NCBI GenBank assembly: GCA_000961805.1
Contig: LADV01000136.1
Location: 1-8,329, forward strand
Source: Peptococcaceae bacterium BRH_c23
GTDB taxonomy: Bacteria > Bacillota_B > Desulfitobacteriia > Desulfitobacteriales > Desulfitobacteriaceae
Length of the DNA: 8,329 nt
Reading direction: 5' to 3'
In this document: positions 1 to 6,876 of the stretch, piece after piece
Numbering within the stretch: the first letter of the stretch is position 1
Layout: each line of letters begins with the position of its first letter
The notes under the pieces: generated by a model
The model's database searches: none
The model's input: the letters and a program-made list of their open reading frames with translations, nothing else
Told to the model about the DNA's origin: nothing
Made by a program: the position numbers and the translations under genes

Positions 1-190
1 CGAGAGTATATCGGAAGTCTTCGTACTTAAGAACCCGCCGACTATAGTCGTGCGGAGTATCAGTGAATAGACTCCCATGTCGCTAACACGGCACCATCGG
101 AAGGATGAAAATTGGTTAATGTCGAATATCCTATTGGCTGGCGAAGGTAGGTCGGAGTACTATGGTGCTTCGAGCCCGTTGAATAAGTTT
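1..190 (+). ncRNA. Candidate structured RNA or long 5' leader
   Basis: No frame here is convincingly coding; stops occur in all frames. Exact complementary arms are dense for such a short stretch. GCACCAT at 91-97 pairs with ATGGTGC at 162-168, and G90-T169 extends it as a wobble pair, closing a domain of about 64 nt. Inside that domain AGGAT 102-106 pairs with ATCCT 128-132. Upstream, GGAGT 54-58 pairs with ACTCC 71-75, CGAC 39-42 with GTCG 47-50, and AAGT 15-18 with ACTT 25-28. This nested and serial arrangement resembles a folded RNA more than random spacer. Its position just before a small membrane-protein gene is reminiscent of large Firmicute RNAs such as OLE (which precedes the membrane-protein gene oapA) or raiA, but I do not recognise a consensus of either. 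The RNA may begin before the window. It could also be a cis-regulatory leader. Strand is inferred from the downstream gene. Confidence 0.4.
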
Positions 191-207
191 GATAGTGAGT
201 ATATTAT
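179..207 (+). promoter_or_regulatory. Possible sigma-A promoter before the YidC-like gene
   Basis: TTGAAT (179-184) and TATTAT (202-207) are separated by 17 bases, matching the -35 consensus at four of six positions and the -10 consensus at five of six. Transcription would begin near 214, leaving a leader of about 60 nt before the ATG at 272. If real, the gene is transcribed independently of the structured region upstream. In such AT-rich sequence a chance match is quite possible. Confidence 0.3.
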
Positions 208-228
208 TATTTAATAAAGGTTGTTTTT

Positions 229-258
229 GGAGGTGAGCCAGTGCCGATAGATAAATAA
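229..258 (+). promoter_or_regulatory. Strong RBS with five-codon mini-ORF ahead of the YidC-like gene
   Basis: GGAGGTGA at 229-236 is the best Shine-Dalgarno sequence near this gene, yet it sits about 36 bases before the ATG at 272, too far to serve it. It is ideally placed (7 bases after GGAGG) for a GTG at 241 that opens a five-codon frame, M-P-I-D-K, ending at TAA 256-258. That stop overlaps a weaker AAGGA (257-261) placed 10 bases before ATG 272. This geometry would suit a translational-coupling or leader-peptide switch. It could equally be a relic of an older start. Whether the peptide is made is unknown. Confidence 0.3.
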
Positions 259-271
259 GGATCAATTCACA

Positions 272-775
272 ATGTCTAATCTTAATCAGGTCAAGTCTTT
301 TTTAACCACTAAATTCAAGAATCAGACGGAAAAGATTGATAAAGAATTATTGAAGATCGCCTCTAAATATAAGGTGAACACTTTCCTATCTGCGTTGTTG
401 CTTGTAGTTCAAGCCCCGATCCTATTTTCTCTGTACGCTTCGATCATTAATTTAAGTACTTCAGTGGGAAGCATGTTGGTCCCTTGGGTATTAAGTGTTC
501 ATGCTCCCGATTCATTACACGTTCTTCCTATCTTGGCGGGTGTCTTCCAAGCATTAGGTGGTTTTACAGCAGAAGTCAAATCGTTTCTAATGTTTATTGT
601 ACCAGTAGCGATTGGACTAGTATTTCTTTGGAAAGCTCCTGCTGTCCTTAGTGTTTACTGGATGACTAACTCAGCACTCAGGTTCCTTGAATATAAGATA
701 TTTTCTTTAATGGCTGTTCGCAATAGGTTTTTAAAGGTACCTACTACAGAAGAAATGATGAGAAGTATTTCCTAG
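272..775 (+). CDS. Small YidC/Oxa1-like membrane protein lacking the first core helix
   Basis: The 167-residue product aligns by eye with YidC/Oxa1/SpoIIIJ insertases from the cytoplasmic helical hairpin onward. Residues 10-36 are a charged KxKN..K.DKEL..IA.KYKVN segment like the hairpin end. QAPILFSLY at 47-55 matches the family's Q-(M/I/L)-P-I-F-x-x-L-Y signature. VLPILAGV at 84-91 and VPVAIGLVFLWKAPAVLSVYW at 110-130 match the last core helices. Four hydrophobic segments lie near 37-58, 82-97, 104-120 and 122-143, and the tail is basic. Usual Firmicute YidC proteins have 250-290 residues with a lipoprotein signal and a first core helix carrying a conserved arginine; both are absent here. 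An in-frame TAG at 248 rules out extension. YidC proteins insert and fold membrane proteins; whether this one can without the groove arginine is doubtful. It may be a divergent RNA- or protein-binding relative. It is followed by a terminator, so it appears monocistronic. Confidence 0.75.
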   Translation: MSNLNQVKSFLTTKFKNQTEKIDKELLKIASKYKVNTFLSALLLVVQAPILFSLYASIINLSTSVGSMLVPWVLSVHAPDSLHVLPILAGVFQALGGFTAEVKSFLMFIVPVAIGLVFLWKAPAVLSVYWMTNSALRFLEYKIFSLMAVRNRFLKVPTTEEMMRSIS

Positions 776-809
776 CCAAGTTGTCCAAGCGAAGCTATCC
801 TAATCATTC

Positions 810-840
810 GGCTCTCATCGAAACGGTGGGGGCCTTTTCT
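810..840 (+). terminator. Rho-independent terminator of the YidC-like gene
   Basis: GGCTCTCATCG (810-820) and CGGTGGGGGCC (824-834) form an eleven-pair stem without interruption when G-U pairs are allowed, with an AAA loop, followed by TTTTCT. Four of the pairs are G-U, so the stem is stable only in the + strand transcript; on the minus strand they become A-C mismatches. It lies 35 bases after the stop codon of the YidC-like gene. Confidence 0.8.
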
Positions 841-943
841 ACGGAATTTCTGATATAACTGAAGAGGAAAAAAAGAGGTGCTTTGTGTTATTACTGGAGT
901 TACATAATGAATCGCATTTTAATCGTAGAGGATGGAACAAAAA

Positions 944-2142
944 ATGAGTGAGTTTTCGATTAAAGACGGGCTAGAGGGTTTGAATTCAAATGAACTCATA
1001 AAGTTAATCATGAATCTCATACAAAGAGAAGGACAGGCAAGATTGCATGTGCTGGAATGGCTTGAACAAAATTGCGATACAAATAAGAAAGCTTCAAATT
1101 CAAACAAGAAAAGTAAATCTCCCAAAATTCATGATGAGCTGTTATTCGAATATTGGAACAATGCTCAGAGCATAATTTCTGAATTTAATTGCTACGGAGG
1201 AGGACCTGAGGAGGAAGAAGAGGAGGTTTATGAATGGTTAGAGAAGATTTCTGACTTGATAAAGGATGATAAGATTACACCTGAAGCAAAGCACCGATTC
1301 ATGGAGGAAGCTTTTGTTGAATATGATGCAGGTAATTCCGGTTTTGACGACGGTCTGATGGATTTGTTTTTTGAATTGTGCAAAGAAAAAGATGAATGGG
1401 AATTTCTTGTGCAAAAGCTTAATCGTAGGAAGTCAGATTGGAGAAAGACGCTTGTCATGGGGATTTACAGGGATCAGCTAAAGGATGATTCCAGATACTT
1501 GGAGGAGAGATTTAAAAACCTTCATTATGGAATGGATTATTGGGATTTAGCCCAATATTATATCGGCAAACGAAATACGAAATTGGCGCTTGAAATAGCA
1601 CAAAAGGGTATCGAGCAGGGAGACGGAAGACTAACCGAGCTTTATGATTATCTAATTGACCATTATTCGAAGCAACAGGATAAGGACCATCTTGAATCGA
1701 TTGCTGAAATTGCAATGCAAAGAAAAAATGATGAAAGCTATGTTTTGGAAAGACTATTTTCATTTTATAAAAATGGTGACTATGAAAAGGCGAAAGAGAA
1801 GCTGATTCTAGTATATAAAACGACCCATCACAAAAGGTATTTTGAAGAATATATAAATGGGGATATGCCAGTTTTTCTGATTTCGACATATTCGCACAAA
1901 AACTTGAAAAAGAATATCCAAAAGAAATTCTGGAGTACTACTACAAAAAAGCATATCGTAGAATTCCAAATGGAGATAGAAAAACATACAAAGAAGCTGT
2001 AAAATATCTTGGGAAAGTTAAAGCAATCTATTTAAAGCATTTAAAGGACAAGGATGGTTGGACACATATGCTCAGTAAACTGCTTATGGAGTTTAAGAAA
2101 AGACCGGCATTTATTGATGAGGTTAGGAAGAGTAAGTTATAA
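944..2142 (+). pseudogene. Helical-repeat protein related to the C-terminal part of SWIM-zinc-finger-associated proteins, frameshifted
   Basis: The continuous frame runs to a stop at 2000-2002 and encodes about 350 residues of charged helical repeats. They include an acidic run of glutamates near residue 90 and TPR-like pairs such as DLAQYYIGKRNTKLALEIAQKG. After KRYFEEY (codons ending near 1852) the frame turns into unlikely sequence. The next frame takes over at about 1852-1858 and continues FSDFDIFAQKLEKEYPKEIL, a KAYRRIPNGDRKTYKEA segment, and EFKKRPAFIDEV, stopping at 2140-2142. That ending is the recognisable C-terminus of proteins annotated in other genomes as SWIM zinc finger family members. 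No SWIM CxC...CxH motif is present, so this is only the helical part. The break falls in GAATATATAAATGG, where one extra AT would explain the shift. I prefer ATG 944 because the AGAGG at 926-930 abuts the ATG at 932 but leaves usable spacing to 944. Function is unknown; this copy is probably damaged. Confidence 0.7.
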
Positions 2143-2144
2143 GA

Positions 2145-2436
2145 GATGATTTTTTCAAGATTATCTCAACCCTCGATGTTGACGGAATGATACATCGATT
2201 TGAGATTTCTAATATGATTATGCCTGGATTTTCTGTATGGAAAGCAGAAGAATTGGAGGGCGATGATCAGTTCGAGATACTCGTTAAGCCTGAAGAAAAT
2301 CAAGCTGTGGCAATCGAACATTTGCATCAGAAAATATTGACCGGAATAGGATATAAAACGCTTACACGTAAGCCGAAGCGGTAAGACGCGGATTCTGGTG
2401 CATAAGTTGGCGTCCCTGCTGTTAATGGAAGATGCG
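2145..2436 (+). pseudogene. Decayed helicase-like fragment with a P-loop
   Basis: Two overlapping frames join into one plausible protein piece. The first (2145-2384) reads through ISNMIMPGFSVWKAEELEG, then DDQFEILVKPEENQAV, and ends at TAA 2382-2384. A one-base change near 2370-2378 moves to the frame SGKTRILVHKLASLLLMED (2377-2433). This is a Walker A motif followed by the R-(I/V)-L-x-x-(K/R)-(I/L)-A spacing of motif I in UvrD/Rep-type (SF1A) helicases. Some clostridial and Bacillus RecQ-UvrD chimeric helicases carry very similar text, but that is from memory. No ribosome binding site or proper start is seen, and nothing after 2436 continues the family, where further helicase motifs should follow. 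I infer a leftover middle segment of a large helicase gene. The protein identity is moderately sure; that it is broken is nearly sure. Confidence 0.5.
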
Positions 2437-2658
2437 AGTCGGAAAGCTAACTTCGTCATTAAAGAAATCCTTAGGAGGGACATTTAGGTATTCGCAGATA
2501 TAAAAAAATCCTGTCATGGATGGCAGCGACTTTTTGTTCTCAATTTTATTGATATAGCTTTCACTTTGACCCAAAGACAGGCTCATATCCCTAGCAGAAA
2601 CTCCTTTTTGTGTGCGGAGCGTGGTTAATCTTTCGTAAAATAAATCCTCATACATCAC
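2422..2658 (-). CDS. Short XRE-family helix-turn-helix regulator
   Basis: The 78-residue product is essentially one HTH_3/Xre DNA-binding domain: RLTTLRTQKGVSARDMSLSL (residues 10-29), then the recognition-helix region GQSESYINKIENKKSLPSM and FFYICEYLNVPPKDFFNDE at 51-69. The start is GTG at 2658 or ATG at 2655; TAAGGTGG on the minus strand (2672-2665) serves either. Related clostridial regulators run 30-50 residues further with a helical tail. Here the last residues, VSFPTRIFH, have no family character and are antisense to the helicase-like fragment, so the 3' end seems replaced at a junction near 2440-2455. The intact HTH could still bind DNA. It is the only minus-strand gene and diverges from the DUF2339 gene across about 210 bases, which may hold its operator. 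Target unknown. Confidence 0.8.
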   Translation of the reverse strand: MMYEDLFYERLTTLRTQKGVSARDMSLSLGQSESYINKIENKKSLPSMTGFFYICEYLNVPPKDFFNDEVSFPTRIFH

Positions 2659-2872
2659 AATTCACCACCTTAGTTTGAAAAAAAGGCATATAAATAGAAG
2701 GTATGTCTAAATCTACATAGAATAGTTATAATACACCAGAAAATGGCTATTGAAGGATAAATTCTGTAGATCGTCCTTAGCACACCCACTGTCCTGCTTT
2801 ATTCTTAGCGTTAATTTCTTAGTCTATTAGATCAGCCAGGATTTAAAAAAATATAATTAGTGGAGGTAATAA

Positions 2873-3427
2873 ATGTTTGGAGTAAACAAGAAGACCCGGG
2901 AAATGCTGGAAAGAATGCGGCGCCAGCAGGAGGGAATCATCAACAGTCAGAGACTTCTGGCCGACAGGCTGGAAGCCATCGAGAACAAACTGGGGATTGA
3001 ACCCCCTGCATCCCCTTCTGCCGTTAAAGAATCGCCCCAAACCCAGATACCGGCCAAACCCTTAAGGGAAGATGCCGGGGTACAGGTGCAGATGAAGGTG
3101 AAACCGGAGTCACTATCAGACCTGAAAGCTATACCGGAGCGCATGGGCAGGGAACAAGGGAATATTGAGTTCGAAATAGGCAGGACCTGGTTCAACCGCC
3201 TGGGGGCGGGAGCCGTTATTCTGGGACTGGTTTATTTCCTGAAATACAGCTTTGATAACCAGTGGATTGGTCCTACAGGGCGCATTGTCCTGGGTATTAT
3301 GGTGGGCCTGGTCATGCTGGGCGCAGGGGAAAGGCTGAAGAAGAAATATGTTATCTATTCCCAAGGACTGATAGGGGCTGGGAGCCTGGCTCTATATTTC
3401 TCCGTCTCTATACCCTCTTTGTCGTAG
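2873..3427 (+). pseudogene. DUF2339 predicted membrane protein, N-terminal part
   Basis: GGAGGT lies seven bases before ATG 2873. The 184-residue frame begins with a heptad-rich coiled coil (residues about 5-45, with NSQRLLADRLEAIENKLG) and a proline-rich linker. It then shows the start of the DUF2339 core: FEIGRTWFNRLGAGAVILGL at about 101-120, YFLKYSFDNQWIGPTGRIVL, and GERLKKKYVIYSQGLIGAGS. The family normally continues as one protein of roughly 600-1000 residues with many membrane helices. Here the frame runs into TAG at 3425-3427 just after ALYFSV, and the matching text resumes in another frame. DUF2339 proteins are polytopic inner-membrane proteins of unknown function, often encoded beside DUF3999, as here. 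Base composition is clearly more GC-rich than in the genes on both sides. Confidence 0.75.
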
Positions 3428-4254
3428 CAATCAAACTTATCACCGTGGCTATCTATCTGCAGTTAAGTCACAAATATGTGGGTTATGCCTGGGTCCTGGA
3501 AGCCTGCGGGATTTTCTTTTTGGGAAGTCTATTGAAAAACCGTTTTCTGGTCCTGGTCGGTATTATTGTGCTGGTCCTGGGCAATATGGCAATACCCGCG
3601 TGGTCCAGAAATGAAAATTACATAGCTATTTCCTGGCTAGGGGAAGCTCTGGGCCTGTTCCTAATGGGATATAAGCTGAAAATTCCGGAAATCCGCTTCT
3701 GTGGTATGGCCGTCCTGTTCCTAGGGAGCATCGCGGCCCTAGGGAATGCCAGCGGTTATCAAATGTATATGGCCAAGGTTTTCCTCCTGAACTGGCCGTC
3801 CTTGGCACTGCTTTTGGCCGTCTCTGTCTCGGGAACCATCTATTACCTCTATAACCGCCTGGTCCTGGAGAAAGAGAAATACGTGAAAACAGGAGTAGGA
3901 GTATGGGCCCTTATCTTAATATTTGTTTTCTTGACCTTTGAAAACATGCACTTTTTCCAACTCCACCCCTACAAATACTTCCTCTCTCCGGAACAGTTAA
4001 GCTTAAGCCTCTTATGGATGATTTATGCTATTGTCCTCTTTAGCTGGGGCTTAAAAAGAAATATCAAGGGAATGAGATATGCCGCTTTAGGTTTAACGTC
4101 CGTCACCATGATTAAAGCTTTCCTGATGGATTTAGCCCATTTAGCAACCATTTATAGAATTGTTCTTTTTATCATTTTAGGCTTAATCCTTCTAGGCATC
4201 TCCTTTGCTTACCAGAAGAAGCAAAATCTCTTTGACAGGGGCGAATCACAATGA
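3406..4254 (+). pseudogene. DUF2339 predicted membrane protein, C-terminal part
   Basis: From about 3406 a second frame gives a helix-rich sequence. It begins LFVVAIKLITVAIYLQLSHK, followed by YVGYAWVLEACGIFFLGSLL, which matches the family's pattern of an I-P-x-Q-L segment, AWxxEG and a helical hairpin. At least seven more membrane helices follow, and it ends with the characteristic MRYAALGLTSVTMIKAFLMD followed by YQKKQ. Between ALYFSV of the first part and LFVVAIKL here, the family normally has roughly 250-300 residues, which are missing; the frame also changes, so this is a deletion, not a simple slip. No ribosome binding site or start codon suits this half, although the frame is open back into the first part. 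Its TGA (4252-4254) overlaps the ATG of the DUF3999 gene. Probably not translated as a normal protein. Confidence 0.7.
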
Positions 4255-5510
4255 GGTGCACAGGCCGGGCCGCCGGAAAAACGATAACCCTGGTCCTGAT
4301 GATGGTTTTGATTCTATTTCTAATTCCGATGCTCTGTTCGCCTAATATACTGGCTGCAGGTCCGGAGGATTTCCACTATGTGGGCGAAGTAAGCCCCGGC
4401 TCCCCTAATTCCACGGGTTTTTTCATCCTGGAGATTGAGGCTGAACCTAATTCCGTGATGGACGCCTCCGTACGGGATCTACGGATATTCAACAAGGAGG
4501 GCCGCGAAACAGGGTATACCAGGCTCCAGACTAAGGAATCCAGGGAGAGCTTCATACCCCTGGAAATCATCAACAAAGGTAGCATTCAGGGTACGGATCA
4601 ATACAGCTTTACCCTCAAGGATATCCCCGCCGACGGGGCTGAAATTACCATCAGGCTGGATAAACCTGAATACCTAGTTAAGGCTCATATTTTGGGAAGC
4701 AATGACAATAAGAAATGGCAGGAAATTGGGGTCCAGACCCTCTACGGGATTAATGACAGCAATAACCAGTTTTCATTGAGGGGAGTGGAGTATTCCTTTC
4801 TTAAGTTCGAGTTTGCCCAGCCCAAAGGTGAGAATTTGAATGTCTTCGGTGCTGGATACAGAAACTTGAAAAAAGACAACCTGGAGGTTGAATATAGTTC
4901 TTTTCCCATTCTCCAGGAGGAGAATGAAAAAACCACCACCCTTACCCTGGACCTGAAATACGCCAATCAAAACAGCAGGACCATGAAGCTCATCACCGAG
5001 GAGAAGGGTTTTTACCGCCGGGCTTACCTGGAAGCCAGCAATGACGGCCGGCAGTGGCGAAGGGTCACCTCCTGCTATCTCTACAGAGGAACAGAGCGGG
5101 GGGATGAGAGCCTTTCCTTGGAATACCCCCTGACCCAGGCCCGCTACCTACGGGTTACCCTGCAGAATGATGACAATCAGCCCGTGAAGTTTTCCCAGGC
5201 CCAGGTAGGGCTGGTACCTGTCCGCCTCCTGGTCAAGGACGAAGCGGATAATGGGCCCTTCAAGATATTCTGGGGCAATGAGCAAATGGCCTTCCCCACA
5301 TATGATGCCCGGGAGGTCTTCCTGCAGAGCAAAATCAGGGAAGACAGCCTCCAGATCCTGTTTTTAAAAAGTTACAGCGTAAACTCCCAGTACAAAGAGG
5401 CCAAGCTCCCCCTAACAGAGCGCTTTCCCTTTCTTTTACCCCTGGCCTTAGGTTTGGCTGTCCTGGTGGTGGGGATTATCCAGTTCAGATCTTTTAAGAA
5501 AATGAGTTAA
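4251..5510 (+). CDS. DUF3999 family membrane-anchored exported protein
   Basis: The 419-residue product has a signal-like N-terminus: basic residues 2-10, then a hydrophobic stretch at about 12-36 ending near LAAGPEDF. The middle is beta-rich. It starts FHYVGEVSPGS and includes VRDLRIFNKEGRETGY, the D-L-R-(V/I)-F-N pattern of DUF3999, then two repeat-like segments with LEASNDGRQWRRVTS and ILGSNDNKKWQEIG, similar to F5/8-type carbohydrate-binding or jelly-roll folds. A single membrane helix at about 393-413 precedes a short basic tail. Most of the protein should therefore face outside, tethered at its C-terminus. The length is normal and the frame intact. It is translationally coupled (ATGA) to the DUF2339 gene, its usual partner, which here is damaged, so the pair may no longer work. 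Biochemical role unknown. Confidence 0.8.
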   Translation: MRCTGRAAGKTITLVLMMVLILFLIPMLCSPNILAAGPEDFHYVGEVSPGSPNSTGFFILEIEAEPNSVMDASVRDLRIFNKEGRETGYTRLQTKESRESFIPLEIINKGSIQGTDQYSFTLKDIPADGAEITIRLDKPEYLVKAHILGSNDNKKWQEIGVQTLYGINDSNNQFSLRGVEYSFLKFEFAQPKGENLNVFGAGYRNLKKDNLEVEYSSFPILQEENEKTTTLTLDLKYANQNSRTMKLITEEKGFYRRAYLEASNDGRQWRRVTSCYLYRGTERGDESLSLEYPLTQARYLRVTLQNDDNQPVKFSQAQVGLVPVRLLVKDEADNGPFKIFWGNEQMAFPTYDAREVFLQSKIREDSLQILFLKSYSVNSQYKEAKLPLTERFPFLLPLALGLAVLVVGIIQFRSFKKMS

Positions 5511-5526
5511 GAATTGAGGTAAAAAC

Positions 5527-6012
5527 ATGGAAGAGAATCTTTTTAAACCAACAATTCAGGAAGGGCAGTTTGAGGCAACTAAATCGTATGACATTAATAA
5601 GTTATTTTACGTTGCTTTTTTTGGAGGAATTCTAGCGACAATCATCGTATCTACCAGAAATGCTAAATGGCTTAAAATTACTAAACAAACTATCTATCTT
5701 CTAATAGGAGTAGGAATTGGATTATTGCTTGTAAAAGTATTTTTATCAGTTGCAGTGTCAAATAATTTAATTCTCTTTTCTACTCCAGAAAATCTGAGAT
5801 ATTTGCGTTGGGGATTTCGTATACTAGCTTTATTGTTATATTTTGGGTATTTTCAAGTGATGAAACAAAAATACCAAAAACATCATATGCTTGGTGGTCA
5901 GGACGAACCGCTTTTAAAGGATGCGGTTATCATTATCATTATCATAATAGCTAGTATTGGCGAATTTGTTTTATTACTCATAGGAAAGGTGATATTCGAT
6001 TATGTCATTTGA
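5527..6012 (+). CDS. Four-helix membrane protein of unknown function, first gene of the TPR/AAA+ cassette
   Basis: TTGAGGT at 5514-5520 precedes ATG 5527 by six bases. The 161-residue product has a polar N-terminus and four hydrophobic segments at about 25-42, 55-77, 95-111 and 133-153. Positive residues between helices 1 and 2 (RNAKWLK) and after helix 3 (KQKYQKHH) place these loops at the cytoplasmic side or on alternating sides; the topology is not certain. Helix 4 holds seven consecutive isoleucines (about 135-141), encoded by an ATCATT repeat. I do not recognise a family. The gene overlaps the next one by 11 bases, and its codon use is AT-rich like the two downstream genes and unlike the DUF3999 gene just 16 bases upstream. 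It is likely the membrane partner of the TPR and AAA+ proteins; that role is inferred from context only. Confidence 0.75.
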   Translation: MEENLFKPTIQEGQFEATKSYDINKLFYVAFFGGILATIIVSTRNAKWLKITKQTIYLLIGVGIGLLLVKVFLSVAVSNNLILFSTPENLRYLRWGFRILALLLYFGYFQVMKQKYQKHHMLGGQDEPLLKDAVIIIIIIIASIGEFVLLLIGKVIFDYVI

Positions 6013-6871
6013 TTTTGAAGATAACGATCTAGCGATCGTACAACATTATGTTGAAATAGGAAAGTATAATAAAGCTGAAGAATATATGCAAAAACTGCTG
6101 GAGAATAGTCCGGAGAATCCTCAGTTTCTCAGCTTTATGTCCAATATTCAACTTAATTTGGGTAATTTGGATTTAGCAGAGAAATTCTGTTTAGAATCGA
6201 TGAGAACGGAAGCCGATAATGAAGAGGGATACCATCTTCTAGGGGTAATTAATATTGAGCGAAAAAATTATGTAGAAGCAGAAAAAAACTTACTGGAAAG
6301 TTTACGGCTTAACCCTGAGAATCCCAGAGTTTTAGCAAAGTATGGATATTTAATGTTAATAACAGGCTATGATGAGAAAGCAGAGAAGCTAATAAAAGAA
6401 GCATTGAGAATTGATCCAGATGATCCTGCGGTATTAGAAATTGGTTTTCAATATTATTTGATCAAAAATAAAAAAGAACAACAGCTTCATTTTTTATACA
6501 GATATTTTCAACAATCGAATAACCAAATTGGAAAACTGACGAAGATCGCTCTAACCGAGCTACTGCAAAATAATCATAAGTCTGCCAGGGAGAATTTTGT
6601 CCAAGCATACTTGTTAGATCCTACTGATCAGGATCTTTTATCAGTAATTGAGGAAATAGACAGAGATTATCATGTGATCTTTCTTCCACAGAGGGCAATC
6701 CAAAAAATTGGCGGGCCAGCCGTAGTTTGGATTGGTATGATTGTTATCATAGTTGCTCTTCGATTTTTGGGTTTAATCAATCTCGCTGGAATTCTAGCGG
6801 TAATATATATAGTGCTTTGTATCTATACCTGGGTAACCCCTTTTATTTATAAACGCTTTATTAAGAGGTGA
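6002..6871 (+). CDS. TPR protein with C-terminal membrane hairpin
   Basis: The 289-residue product has no signal peptide. Tandem tetratricopeptide repeats fill residues about 8-145: IGKYNKAEEYMQKLLENSPE, LGNLDLAEKFCLES, KNYVEAEKNLLESLRLNPEN and GYDEKAEKLIKEALRIDPDD. A fifth, weaker repeat (NHKSARENFVQAYLLDPTD) lies near 190-208. Two hydrophobic helices at about 239-258 and 260-281, followed by KRFIKR, make a C-terminal hairpin, so the repeats and both ends should be cytoplasmic. TPR domains bind peptides or partner proteins; here they are probably a docking platform at the membrane. ATG 6002 lies inside the end of the preceding gene, with AAGGTGA at 5987-5993 as ribosome binding site. Its stop codon is part of the ribosome binding site of the AAA+ gene. 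The substrate is unknown. Confidence 0.85.
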   Translation: MSFDFEDNDLAIVQHYVEIGKYNKAEEYMQKLLENSPENPQFLSFMSNIQLNLGNLDLAEKFCLESMRTEADNEEGYHLLGVINIERKNYVEAEKNLLESLRLNPENPRVLAKYGYLMLITGYDEKAEKLIKEALRIDPDDPAVLEIGFQYYLIKNKKEQQLHFLYRYFQQSNNQIGKLTKIALTELLQNNHKSARENFVQAYLLDPTDQDLLSVIEEIDRDYHVIFLPQRAIQKIGGPAVVWIGMIVIIVALRFLGLINLAGILAVIYIVLCIYTWVTPFIYKRFIKR

Positions 6872-6876
6872 TTTCT

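Noticed and set aside
31..200. Group II intron, T-box or RNase P fragment
   Set aside because: None of the diagnostic sequences (domain V GAGCCGTAT, T-box TGGNACCGCG, RNase P core) could be found.
1512..1889. Minus-strand frame of 125 codons inside the helical-repeat gene
   Set aside because: It is antisense to clearly protein-like + strand sequence; composition is rich in S, F and H as expected of a shadow.
2166..2483. Minus-strand frame of 105 codons opposite the helicase-like fragment
   Set aside because: The sequence has no family character, no placed ribosome binding site, and is explained as the shadow of the + strand fragment and the XRE gene end.
2704..2732. TATAAT at 2727-2732 as a promoter for the DUF2339 gene
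   Set aside because: No acceptable -35 box lies 16-18 bases upstream, and the region is AT-rich; the minus-strand alternative for the XRE gene is equally weak.
3262..3405. ATG 3262 as the true start of the second DUF2339 frame
   Set aside because: This part is out of frame with clear DUF2339 sequence in the first frame, and no ribosome binding site precedes it.
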